Assembly (NCBI RefSeq): GCF_020510585.1
Contig: NZ_CP075190.1
Span: 4,152,001 to 4,216,000, forward strand
Reading direction: 5' to 3'
From: Ferribacterium limneticum
Lineage (GTDB): Bacteria > Pseudomonadota > Gammaproteobacteria > Burkholderiales > Rhodocyclaceae
DNA length: 64,000 nt
In this document: one piece after another, positions 44,568-52,804 of the stretch
Layout: the number at the start of each line of letters is the position of its first letter
Position numbering within the stretch: position 1 is the stretch's first letter
Program-made: the position numbers and the translations under genes
The notes under the pieces: generated by a model
Database searches by the model: none
What the model saw: the letters and a program-made list of their open reading frames with translations, nothing else
What the model was told of the DNA's origin: nothing

Positions 44568-45454
44568 GCCGGCGAGCGCAGCCCGCGTACCGCATCGAGC
44601 AGCGCCTCAATGGCCTTCGGCCGCACGAAACCCGGCCGCCAAGCCAGCGCCACCCGACGGGCCGGGGCGGGCTCCTTGAAGGGAATGACGCTGATCATGT
44701 CGTTGCTGTAAGGATGACCCAGCGCGCTGTCCGGCAACACGGAAACCCCCAGGCCGGAGGCCACCATGCAGCGGATGGTGCCGATCGAATGGCCGAGCCG
44801 GACGTCGGTTTCCGGACTGCTGACCTGCGGACAGGCACCCAGCACCTGATCCCGGAAACAGTTGCCGGCTTTCAGCAAGAGCACTTCGTCACCGGCCACA
44901 TCCTCCGGCGCAATCCATTCCCGGCTTTCCCACGAATGACCGCGTGGCACTACCACCTTGAAGGATTCGTCGTAGATCGCCCGGGTCAGTACGCCCGGCA
45001 CATCGAAGGGCAGCGCGATGATGACGACGTCGACCTCGTTGTCGTGCAGCATGTCGGCCAGGGTAGCCGTCATGTTTTCCTCGATGGCGAGCGGCATGGC
45101 CGGCGCGACCACCTTCAGGGAATGAATGAGTTGTGGCAGCAAATAGGGGCCGATGGTGTGAATGACGCCAAGCCGCAATGGCCCCTCCAGCTGGTCTCGG
45201 CCAAGCATGGCCACCTGCCGGACTTTTTCAGCCTCGCCAAGCGCCAGCTTCGCCTGCTCGACCACTTTTGTGCCTACAGCACTCGGACTAACAAAACCCT
45301 TGCCGCGCTCAAACAACTGCACGCCAAACTCGTCCTCCAGGCGGGCGATCGCCACACTCAGTGTTGGCTGACTGACCGAACAGTGCTCGGCCGCCCGACT
45401 GAAATTACCTTCTTGAGCCAACGCGACGATATAGCGCAACTCGGTTAAGGTCAT
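44549..45454 (-). CDS. oxyR: OxyR-type LysR-family peroxide sensor
   Basis: 301 residues. N-terminal winged helix-turn-helix (LTELRYIVALAQEGNFSRAAEHCSVSQPTLS), then a LysR sensor domain. The redox pair is present: GNCFRDQVLGAC, with two cysteines 9 positions apart as in E. coli OxyR Cys199/Cys208. H2O2 forms a disulfide that activates the protein. It is divergent from the cytochrome c peroxidase gene, and an OxyR-type box lies between them. Confidence 0.93.
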   Translation of the reverse strand: MTLTELRYIVALAQEGNFSRAAEHCSVSQPTLSVAIARLEDEFGVQLFERGKGFVSPSAVGTKVVEQAKLALGEAEKVRQVAMLGRDQLEGPLRLGVIHTIGPYLLPQLIHSLKVVAPAMPLAIEENMTATLADMLHDNEVDVVIIALPFDVPGVLTRAIYDESFKVVVPRGHSWESREWIAPEDVAGDEVLLLKAGNCFRDQVLGACPQVSSPETDVRLGHSIGTIRCMVASGLGVSVLPDSALGHPYSNDMISVIPFKEPAPARRVALAWRPGFVRPKAIEALLDAVRGLRSPAYRLLV

Positions 45455-45499
45455 TGCTGCTCTCCATTTTTTATACGGGGGTTCATACCCACTCTACCT

Positions 45500-45536
45500 A
45501 TAGGGACTAACTATAGCCACTATAATCAAAACCCAT
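45500..45536 (+). promoter_or_regulatory. OxyR box in the oxyR-ccpA intergenic region
   Basis: ATAG-N7-CTAT-N7-ATAA-N7-CCAT. The OxyR consensus is four tetrads ATAG-N7-CTAT-N7-ATAG-N7-CTAT; two tetrads are perfect and two have one mismatch, with all spacings exact. Confidence 0.8.
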
Positions 45537-45544
45537 AAAAATCA

Positions 45545-45558
45545 TTGACTTGGATCAA
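45545..45558 (+). promoter_or_regulatory. FNR/Anr box upstream of ccpA
   Basis: TTGACTTGGATCAA, compared with TTGAT-N4-ATCAA: one mismatch. It is 63 bp upstream of the ccpA ATG and next to the OxyR box, pointing to combined control by low oxygen and peroxide. Confidence 0.75.
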
Positions 45559-45620
45559 TACTAGCACAAGCCTCAAGGGGAGAATTCGTCATCGATATTT
45601 TTCACCGAGGGAGATAAACG

Positions 45621-46628
45621 ATGAAATGCACTACGTTGTCATTTGCCGTTGCACTACTTTCCGGATCCATGATCAGCCAGTCTGTCATTGCTGCCAGCAA
45701 TGAACCGATCCAGCCGATCGCGCCGGCCAAGGTCACCAACCCCGCCCTCGTCGAACTGGGCAAAAAACTCTATTTCGATCCACGCCTCTCCAAATCCGGC
45801 TTCATCTCCTGCAATTCCTGCCACAACCTGTCGATGGGCGGCACCGACAACATCAAAACCTCGATTGGCCACAACTGGCAGGAAGGCCCGATCAATGCGC
45901 CGACCGTACTGAATTCCAGCCTCAACGTCGCCCAGTTCTGGGATGGCCGCGCCGCCGACCTCAAGGCCCAGGCCGGTGGCCCGATCGCCAATCCGGGTGA
46001 AATGGGCTTCAGCCACACGCTGGCCGTCAGCATGCTGCAAACCATCCCCGGCTACGTGGCCGAATTCAAGAAAGCCTTCGGTTCCGAGCAGGTCGACATC
46101 GAAAAGGTCACCAAGGCCATCGCCGCCTTTGAGGAAACCCTGGTCACCCCGAATTCACGCTTCGACAAATATCTGAAGGGCAACAAGAAAGCCATCACCA
46201 AGGACGAGTTGGCTGGCTACCAGCTATTCAAGGACACCGGCTGCGTCGCCTGCCACAATGGCCCGGCGGTCGGTGGCAACTCATTCCAGAAGATGGGTCA
46301 GGTCGAGGCCTACAAGGCTTCCAGCCCGGCCGAAGGCCGTTCTGCCGTGACCGGCAAGGATGCCGACCGCTTCAGCTTCAAGGTGCCGACCCTGCGCAAC
46401 GTCGAAATGACCTATCCGTACTTCCACGATGGCGCTGCCAACACCTTGCCGGAAGCGGTCGACACCATGGCCCGCATCCAGCTCGGCAAGAAGTTTACGG
46501 CCGACGAAAACGCCAAGGTCGTCGCCTTCCTGAAGACCCTAACCGGTGACCAGCCGACCTTCAAGATGCCTATCCTGCCGCCGTCATCCGACGCGACGCC
46601 GCGTCCGATGCCGTTCGAAAAGAAATAA
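45621..46628 (+). CDS. ccpA: Dihaem cytochrome c peroxidase
   Basis: 335 residues with a signal peptide (about 1-24, cleaved after VIAA). Two haem-binding motifs: CNSCH and CVACH. Calcium/haem environment motifs FWDGRAADLKAQA and NPGEMGF are typical of the MauG/CcpA family. It reduces H2O2 to water in the periplasm with electrons from c-type cytochromes. Ribosome-binding GGGAG lies 7 bp upstream. Regulation by OxyR and FNR is suggested by the upstream boxes. Confidence 0.95.
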   Translation: MKCTTLSFAVALLSGSMISQSVIAASNEPIQPIAPAKVTNPALVELGKKLYFDPRLSKSGFISCNSCHNLSMGGTDNIKTSIGHNWQEGPINAPTVLNSSLNVAQFWDGRAADLKAQAGGPIANPGEMGFSHTLAVSMLQTIPGYVAEFKKAFGSEQVDIEKVTKAIAAFEETLVTPNSRFDKYLKGNKKAITKDELAGYQLFKDTGCVACHNGPAVGGNSFQKMGQVEAYKASSPAEGRSAVTGKDADRFSFKVPTLRNVEMTYPYFHDGAANTLPEAVDTMARIQLGKKFTADENAKVVAFLKTLTGDQPTFKMPILPPSSDATPRPMPFEKK

Positions 46629-46648
46629 GCACCTCAGCAGAGAACGAT

Positions 46649-46666
46649 CGGGGACTATCGTCCCCG
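46649..46666. terminator. Hairpin between ccpA and the sensor kinase gene
   Basis: CGGGGAC, loop TATC, GTCCCCG in the 81-bp gap between convergent genes (46628 and 46710). T-run is weak. Confidence 0.45.
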
Positions 46667-46709
46667 GTCGGTACTTTCATAGCAACCCCGCCAGAACCTG
46701 CTTTTAACG

Positions 46710-48104
46710 CTATTCATCAAGCGTCGTTACCGGCAACGTCAAGCTCACGCACAGGCCGCCACCCACAGCATTGCTTGCACTGACCTGCCCCCCATGCGCC
46801 TCCACGGCATGACGAGCGATCGACAAACCAAGGCCGTAACCCAGTGCTTTTTCCCCGCCACGCCCCCTGAAGAAAGGCTCGAACAGGGCATCAAGCTCAT
46901 CAGACGGCACCCCGGCCCCGCCGTCACAGACCATCACGGTGGCAAGACCGGGCGACGAACTGCTGAGTCCGACTCCGACCGCAGCACCTTCCGGTGTATG
47001 AACAATAGCGTTACGGATGACGTTCTCAATGGCACTCCTCACCAATTCGCTGCGGCCAGCAATCAGAATGTCACCATGGGCCTGCAACTCGATCTGGCGG
47101 CCGCTATTGGCGGTTTCGAAACGTGCATCCTCAACGATATCTACTAATAGCTCGACGAGATTGAAGCACTCGTCCCCAGGAAGTTCAGGCGTCGCTCTTA
47201 GCCGCGAAAGCGTCAGCGTTTCACCCAAAACCTTGTCCAGTCGCTCTATTTCGTAGGCAATCCGCTCCAGCATTTCGTTGGTTTTGGTCGGGGTCTGCCG
47301 GGTCAGCTCCAATGCGATCTGCATGCGTGCCAACGGTGAGCGCAATTCGTGCGACACATCATGGAGCAGACGCGATTGCGCCTCGATGGTACTTTGCACT
47401 CGACCCGCCATGTCATCGAAGTCACGCCCCAGATCAGCGATTTCATCACGACGATCACCAATCAACTGGCCGACGCGGGTATCCAGGTCGCCAGCGGCAA
47501 AGCGGCGATTGGCCTCATGCAGATGGCGAATCGGACGGTACAGATACCAAGTCAGCCCGACCGCGAACAGGAGACTGACCAGTAGCATGGCAAACATCTC
47601 TGCACGCGTTGACTCCGCATAACGATAGACGTGCAGGTGGGGAGCCGAGGCCGGCAACATCAGCAATGGCACAAACAGCACATGAGGCTCGCCACTCCGG
47701 GTCACTACCCTCTGTACGTACCGCTCGTCCGTACTCGTCTCAAGCAGCGCCAAAGCTTGGGCTAGCGCCGGAGTAGGTACCGTCCGGGCAAGAATATCTT
47801 CACCCCGGGCGTTTACCACCAGCACGGGCAATTCGCGCTTTCCCGTCCACTCAACCAGTAACTGCCTGGCGCCTTCAATATCGGCATGACGCAGGGTTGT
47901 CGCCACCAGAGTCGTAGCCAGTTCGGCTCGATAGCCTATCGACAGATCAGGTGCGCGTCGGAGCTCGGCTTGAAACATCGCATCGACGACAAAATCGACG
48001 CAAAAAGCAATCGCCCCAATGGCCAGCCACAGCGATCCAAATATCTTCCAGAAAAGCCGACTCGGCACCGGCAGACCCAGCAAGGCCGATAACGATTTCA
48101 CCAC
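46710..48104 (-). CDS. Two-component sensor histidine kinase
   Basis: 464 residues: transmembrane helix (about 20-42), a small periplasmic domain (about 45-165), second helix (about 172-190), HAMP (YRPIRHLHEANRRFAAGD), H-box LLHDVSHELRSPLARMQIAL, N-box NVIRNAIVHTPEGAAV, and GYGLGLSIARH. It resembles CpxA/QseC-type kinases. The coupled response regulator stops exactly one base before its start. The stimulus is unknown. Confidence 0.92.
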   Translation of the reverse strand: MVKSLSALLGLPVPSRLFWKIFGSLWLAIGAIAFCVDFVVDAMFQAELRRAPDLSIGYRAELATTLVATTLRHADIEGARQLLVEWTGKRELPVLVVNARGEDILARTVPTPALAQALALLETSTDERYVQRVVTRSGEPHVLFVPLLMLPASAPHLHVYRYAESTRAEMFAMLLVSLLFAVGLTWYLYRPIRHLHEANRRFAAGDLDTRVGQLIGDRRDEIADLGRDFDDMAGRVQSTIEAQSRLLHDVSHELRSPLARMQIALELTRQTPTKTNEMLERIAYEIERLDKVLGETLTLSRLRATPELPGDECFNLVELLVDIVEDARFETANSGRQIELQAHGDILIAGRSELVRSAIENVIRNAIVHTPEGAAVGVGLSSSSPGLATVMVCDGGAGVPSDELDALFEPFFRGRGGEKALGYGLGLSIARHAVEAHGGQVSASNAVGGGLCVSLTLPVTTLDE

Positions 48105-48824
48105 TTAGTCCCTGAGCAACTGATAGCCAATCCCATGAATAGTTTGGATAGGCACCCGGCCATCATCGAACTTGCCCAGCTTTCGTCTCAGATTGCTGAC
48201 ATGCATGTCGAGGCTCCGGTCATAGCGGGCGGGAACTCGCCCCAATACGCGACTGGCAAGCTCAGCCTTGGGAACAATCTGCCCCGCGTTCTCGTAGAGA
48301 AACTCAAGTACGTTGAATTCGGTGCTGGTCAGTTGCAACAACTCGCCCCGCCACTTTGCAATGCGTTTTGTCGATGACAGCGAAAGCATTTCATTAGCCG
48401 GCGCCTCGGCCGATCTACCTTGATGTGCGTGACCTGATCGGCGCAGGAGCGCCCGCAGACGCGCCGCCAACTCGCGGGGATTACACGGTTTGGGGAGATA
48501 GTCATCAGCCCCCAATTCAAGGCCGATAATGCGATCCATATCATCGCCTTTCGCCGTCAGCATCAGCACCGGCAAATCACCATGCCGACGAATTTGGCGC
48601 AGCACTTCGATACCGCTCATGCCCGGCATCATGACGTCAAGCAGCACCAGATCAAAACCACCGCTGACCGCTTCACGGCAACCGGTCTCGCCATCGTGCA
48701 CCGCACAGACCGTCATGCCCTCGCCTCCCAGAAACTCGGTCAGCATGACGCAGAAGGCCTGGTCATCATCTACCAGCAGGATTTGCGGCAACCGTGTTTC
48801 CACCACCACTCCTCGAATGCTCAT
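48105..48824 (-). CDS. OmpR-family response regulator
   Basis: 239 residues. Receiver: ILLVDDDQAFCVML, LVLLDVMMPGMSG (phospho-Asp), MLTAKGD, LPKP (conserved Lys). C-terminal winged helix: LTSTEFNVLEFLYENAGQIV and RSLDMHVSNLRRKL. It is paired with the kinase immediately downstream. Divergent from the cytochrome module at 49266, so it may control that module; this is inferred from position only. Confidence 0.93.
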   Translation of the reverse strand: MSIRGVVVETRLPQILLVDDDQAFCVMLTEFLGGEGMTVCAVHDGETGCREAVSGGFDLVLLDVMMPGMSGIEVLRQIRRHGDLPVLMLTAKGDDMDRIIGLELGADDYLPKPCNPRELAARLRALLRRSGHAHQGRSAEAPANEMLSLSSTKRIAKWRGELLQLTSTEFNVLEFLYENAGQIVPKAELASRVLGRVPARYDRSLDMHVSNLRRKLGKFDDGRVPIQTIHGIGYQLLRD

Positions 48825-49265
48825 GGGTGAAGCTTACTTTATACAGCGCCGCACTGACGGGTCATTTGCGGCCACGCCGAAGCAGAATTTTCGATAATTT
48901 ACATTCATTGACATAGGTAAATACCGCAGTTTTTTAGTCGGAATTCATGCGCGGTATTTCACTCTCCCAATGAAGCCCCGAAGCGCTTGCCGTTTTTCAG
49001 CGTTTTTTTCATTCTAAACATACCGTTAGCAAACCGCTTCGGACGTTTACCCGGAACAATCTCTCCGCGGCAGATGACAGGCGAGCACTGGACGCATTTT
49101 GGGCCATTCACATCCTTCTAAGGATTGTGCTTGGGTGAAGTAAAGAATTGTCAGCTTAACGGTACGCGTGCCCGGTGACCACGTTGACCTCGTTGCTAGC
49201 GAAGCAGAACCTTCCTCCCCAAGGCTTGACCTGCGAATTTTCGTCCACGCTTTTGGAGCAAACAC
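48825..49265. other. 441-bp divergent intergenic region before the cytochrome module
   Basis: No gene is seen. Two inverted repeats are visible: ATACCGC (near 48921) with GCGGTAT (near 48951), and CCGAAGCG (near 48976) with CGCTTCGG (near 49036). They could be regulatory sites of the divergent two-component system or cytochrome genes. Confidence 0.5.
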
Positions 49266-49607
49266 ATGAACAAGAAAGCCACACTCCTCCTGACTGCATC
49301 CGTGGCCCTTGCCCTCGCCACCAGCGGCAATCTTTACGCTGCGGTGGACAACGCCGATGCTGAAAAATTGCTCAAGGACAGCAAGTGCCTGAAATGCCAT
49401 GACGTCGAAAAGACCAAGAAGGGCAAGCCGTACAAGAAGATCGCCGCCGAATACAAAGGCAAGGCCAGCGCCAAGGCCGAACTGATCAAGCATGTCACCG
49501 AACCGAATCAGGTCGAGGTCGAAGGGGAAAAAGTCGATCACGGCACCGTCAAGACACGAGACGCCGAACGCATCAACAATCTGATCGACTGGATATTGGC
49601 ACGCTGA
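49266..49607 (+). CDS. Small monohaem c-type cytochrome
   Basis: 113 residues. A signal peptide (about 1-26, ending NLYA-A) precedes one haem motif, CLKCH, in a mature protein of about 87 residues rich in lysine. It is of the class I/c551-c552 scale, although no obvious Met ligand is seen, so the axial ligand is uncertain. It is probably a periplasmic shuttle for the electron-transfer proteins encoded downstream. Confidence 0.85.
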   Translation: MNKKATLLLTASVALALATSGNLYAAVDNADAEKLLKDSKCLKCHDVEKTKKGKPYKKIAAEYKGKASAKAELIKHVTEPNQVEVEGEKVDHGTVKTRDAERINNLIDWILAR

Positions 49608-49662
49608 AGTTTGGCAAGTCCGGGGTTAAAAAACAAGGCAAGAAAGCACGAGGGGTGTGGTC

Positions 49663-50523
49663 ATGAAACGTTTTATTGGAATTGCAGCGGTATTACTGGG
49701 GACATTGCTGTCCGCCCCCTCCATCGCGGCACCTGCCGCAAAATCTGCTCCGGTCGGTGCGGAGTGCATCAGTTGCCACGAAGCTGAAACCAAGGCTCAC
49801 GCCTATCACGGCGACTGCGTCAGCTGCCATACGAGCGCGGTCGATCACGCCAAGGTCGAAGAAACGCGCGAAAACGCAACAGCCAAGACCGCCAAGCCCA
49901 AGAGTGTTTTGGCCGGCCTGCCGGAATCGAAGCAATGTCTGACCTGTCACGAGACCGATAAAAAACGCACTCACTTCGCCTTTGCCGAGCACAACAAGGC
50001 CGGCGTTCAATGTAACGACTGCCACGGCAACCACACCGACAAGGTGAAAAAGCTGAATGCCTCTCAGCTCAAAGGCGGCAAAACTACGGCTCTGTGTGCA
50101 ACATGCCACCAGGACGTACTGGCCAAGTTCAACATGCCTTCGCATCACCCCGCCAATGAAGGCGGCGCCACCTGCACCGGCTGCCATGACCCGCATGCAT
50201 CCAAGCAAGCCACGCTGGGTGCGGTGACCGAGCATTGCACATCCTGCCATCAGGCTGTTCGTGGCCCCCACGTCTTCGAACATGCCCCGGTCGTCGAAGG
50301 TTGCACGACCTGCCACGACCCCCACGGCGCGCCAAATCGCAAGCTGCAAACCATCGCCCAGCCGATGCAGTGCCTGCAATGTCACTCAATTGCCGGCAAC
50401 CGGCATGGCCTGGGCGGCACCTCCAGCAATGTCGCGCCGATCTCCGGTTCAGTACTGCGCGATTGTGTCAGTTGCCACAGTGCCATTCATGGCAGCTCAA
50501 CTGACCAGCATCTGAGATTCTGA
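49663..50523 (+). CDS. mtrA: MtrA/DmsE-type periplasmic decahaem cytochrome
   Basis: 286 residues with a signal peptide (about 1-23). Ten CxxCH motifs can be counted: CISCH, CVSCH, CLTCH, CNDCH, CATCH, CTGCH, CTSCH, CTTCH, CLQCH and CVSCH. That is the haem count and size of MtrA/MtoA/DmsE. I chose the ATG at 49663 with AGGGG 7 bp upstream. An MtrB-type barrel follows 11 bp later, so the pair should form a conduit across the outer membrane. Confidence 0.92.
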   Translation: MKRFIGIAAVLLGTLLSAPSIAAPAAKSAPVGAECISCHEAETKAHAYHGDCVSCHTSAVDHAKVEETRENATAKTAKPKSVLAGLPESKQCLTCHETDKKRTHFAFAEHNKAGVQCNDCHGNHTDKVKKLNASQLKGGKTTALCATCHQDVLAKFNMPSHHPANEGGATCTGCHDPHASKQATLGAVTEHCTSCHQAVRGPHVFEHAPVVEGCTTCHDPHGAPNRKLQTIAQPMQCLQCHSIAGNRHGLGGTSSNVAPISGSVLRDCVSCHSAIHGSSTDQHLRF

Positions 50524-50534
50524 GGGGATACATC

Positions 50535-52706
50535 ATGCATGCGAAAACACAGAAAACAATCCTGGCCCTCGCCATTGCCAGCCTGTTTGCCTCGCCCTTG
50601 TACGCTGCCGAAGCGGTAGCGGAAGGAATAGTCGTCACCGGAGAAGTTACCGCCAAGCTTTTTGCCTTCGATTACTTCAAGGGTGCCGACGCAAGCCGTA
50701 CTCAATTCCTGGAGCGCTATAACTACCAGAAAGGCATCGGCGAGGACAATCGCTCTGGCGCCTATCTCGATCTGGATCTCGATATCGTCGCCAACAATGG
50801 CCAGCGCAATGTCTTCGTTCTTAAGCGCGACAGCTTCGGCGAGTACAACCAGCGCAATATCTTCAAAGCAAACACCGACCTGTTCGGGCTTGCCGGCTAC
50901 TACACCAACTTCCGCTCCTCATCTGCCGGACTGGGTTTTCTTTACAGCCCGGGACAAATTCCGAGCGGTGGTGTGGATACGGCTTATGGAGCAGCATCTC
51001 AGACTGGCTTTGTCAGGCAATTCAACAACGACTCGCCTGGGCAAAGTATTTTCAAGGTTGACCGTCAGACTTACGGTATTGGTGTCGATCTGAAACCTGA
51101 ACTGCTTGGCAACAAGATCAGCGCTTCGCTGGAATACGACGGCTACGCCCGGGACGGCAATCGTTTTGCCACTTACGTGCTGGGTAACGGTGACCTCACA
51201 GGCGGCAACGCCAATAAGCGGCCGCTCCGCTGGCGCGGCTTTGATGCCCCGATCGATGAAAAAATGAACCGCTATACCTTCAGCCTGAATGGCTCGCCGG
51301 GCGGATTCAATCTGGGCTACGAAGGTCGCCTCGAAAAGTTCGAAAGTAGCCGAAACTTCACGATTGGCGATTTCGGTGCTCAGATTACCGCTCAAGATGC
51401 AACTGTCGCGCCAACCAATGCTGCCGTCGCACGCCGTCCTATACAGTACGCTCCGGACAGCACTCTCATTTCGAACAATTTCCGCTTAGCCAAGAACTTC
51501 GGGGCTACATCTGTCGCTGCCGGCTATGGCCTATCTGTACTTGATCAGGATTCCTTCTCGCAACAACAGCAGTTTGTCGGCTATAGCACCGGAAAAATCA
51601 CCACCAACAGTGCCTATGCCAGCGTCAGCAGCAACATCATCAGTGGTGTTGGTCTCGATGGCTTTATCCGCTACAACCATCGCAAAAACAACTCGGATTT
51701 TCCGGTTGCCGCGCTGATCACGCCGACGGCTACTGAAGGCCTTGATGTCCGGATCAACCAGATTGAAGCCTTGAGCTATGGCATCTCTGCCACCATGCGA
51801 CCCGGCTTCCTGAAATCGACAGCAACTCTTGGCTGGAAACATGAAGACAAGGATCGCGACCTGACCTGGAGTCAATGGGGTGGTGGTGTAGTCTCGATCA
51901 ACCAAGCGCAGACCCTCTACCGTAACAATACCCGCGTCGACGAGCTTTTCCTGAAGTGGGTCGCCCGACCGATGCAGGGACTCATCCTGCGCGTCACGCC
52001 TTCCTACGCCCTGGCCAACAGCACCGGTTTGGTAACTGAACCTGAAAGGGCTCTCAATCTGAAAACCCAGCTGAGCTATACGACTACCAAGGGTATTCAG
52101 ACTAGCGGTTACTACAACTACAAGCGCGCAGAAAACGGCAACAACGCATTTACCAGCAGCGCCGCAGGTGGTGCCCTGGGCGCGTCGGTTCAACAGGAAA
52201 CCGAGAAAACCCTCCAATCGGCAGGCGTTTCGGTGAACGTGCCAATCAGCGAATGGATCAATACGTACGCCAGTTTTTCGTGGCTTCAGGATAATTTTTC
52301 CAGCTACCTGATGCGTAATGACGCTCGCCGCTATGACGCGCCAACGGCAGCCATCAATTTCCTGGCAGTCGACCGGCCAAACTACAAGATCGACAGCTAC
52401 GTTGCCTCACTGGGCGGCGACTGGCAGGTCAGCGATCCGCTCCGCTTGAATGCCGGTTATACCTGGACCCAATCGAAGGGCGATACGGCTTCCGGTTATG
52501 TCGGTACGCAATTGGCTGCCGGCAACAGCATTGACGGCGTGATCAACAACAACGTTCATACGCTAACCCTTGGCGTCGACTACGAGTTGAAAAAGCGAAT
52601 GAAGCTACGCGGCACGTATGTCTATGACTACTACACCGACAACGCCTACACAGCCCTGACCGGGGCCTATCAAGGCCTTATGGTCGGAGTTTCGCTGGGC
52701 TTTTGA
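50535..52706 (+). CDS. mtrB: MtrB/PioB-type outer-membrane beta-barrel
   Basis: 723 residues. Signal peptide (about 1-25, SPLYA-A), then many amphipathic strands and a C-terminal aromatic residue (VGVSLGF), as expected for a barrel inserted by BAM. No haem motif is present. MtrB-type barrels sheath the decahaem cytochrome and allow electrons to cross the outer membrane. The CxxC often seen near the N-terminus of Shewanella MtrB is absent, as in MtoB/PioB proteins. No outer-surface decahaem (MtrC-like) gene is in the window. Confidence 0.88.
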   Translation: MHAKTQKTILALAIASLFASPLYAAEAVAEGIVVTGEVTAKLFAFDYFKGADASRTQFLERYNYQKGIGEDNRSGAYLDLDLDIVANNGQRNVFVLKRDSFGEYNQRNIFKANTDLFGLAGYYTNFRSSSAGLGFLYSPGQIPSGGVDTAYGAASQTGFVRQFNNDSPGQSIFKVDRQTYGIGVDLKPELLGNKISASLEYDGYARDGNRFATYVLGNGDLTGGNANKRPLRWRGFDAPIDEKMNRYTFSLNGSPGGFNLGYEGRLEKFESSRNFTIGDFGAQITAQDATVAPTNAAVARRPIQYAPDSTLISNNFRLAKNFGATSVAAGYGLSVLDQDSFSQQQQFVGYSTGKITTNSAYASVSSNIISGVGLDGFIRYNHRKNNSDFPVAALITPTATEGLDVRINQIEALSYGISATMRPGFLKSTATLGWKHEDKDRDLTWSQWGGGVVSINQAQTLYRNNTRVDELFLKWVARPMQGLILRVTPSYALANSTGLVTEPERALNLKTQLSYTTTKGIQTSGYYNYKRAENGNNAFTSSAAGGALGASVQQETEKTLQSAGVSVNVPISEWINTYASFSWLQDNFSSYLMRNDARRYDAPTAAINFLAVDRPNYKIDSYVASLGGDWQVSDPLRLNAGYTWTQSKGDTASGYVGTQLAAGNSIDGVINNNVHTLTLGVDYELKKRMKLRGTYVYDYYTDNAYTALTGAYQGLMVGVSLGF

Positions 52707-52712
52707 TGCGCC

Positions 52713-52736
52713 GACCGCCTCGTTCGCGAGGCGGTC
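52713..52736 (+). terminator. Stable UUCG hairpin after mtrB
   Basis: GACCGCCTCG, loop TTCG, CGAGGCGGTC, directly after the stop codon. Few T residues follow, so it may mainly protect the mRNA end. Confidence 0.6.
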
Positions 52737-52759
52737 TTCGATGACTGACAGTTTCCATC

Positions 52760-52789
52760 AAGGCACGAGCGCATTCCTCGTGCCTTTTT
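52760..52789 (+). terminator. Intrinsic terminator between mtrB and the cbcL-like gene
   Basis: AAGGCACGAG, loop CGCATTC, CTCGTGCCTT followed by TTT. It ends 15 bp before the next start codon, so the downstream gene must rely on read-through or on a promoter I could not identify. Confidence 0.85.
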
Positions 52790-52804
52790 CTTGAGGCGTA
52801 AGCC

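Noticed and set aside
51051..51070. GGTTGACCGT core match in the mtrB-type gene
   Set aside because: The core is present but the spacing to the AT-rich part is shifted and the second AT tract is missing; it encodes FKVDRQT, which fits the barrel. Not counted as a repeat copy.
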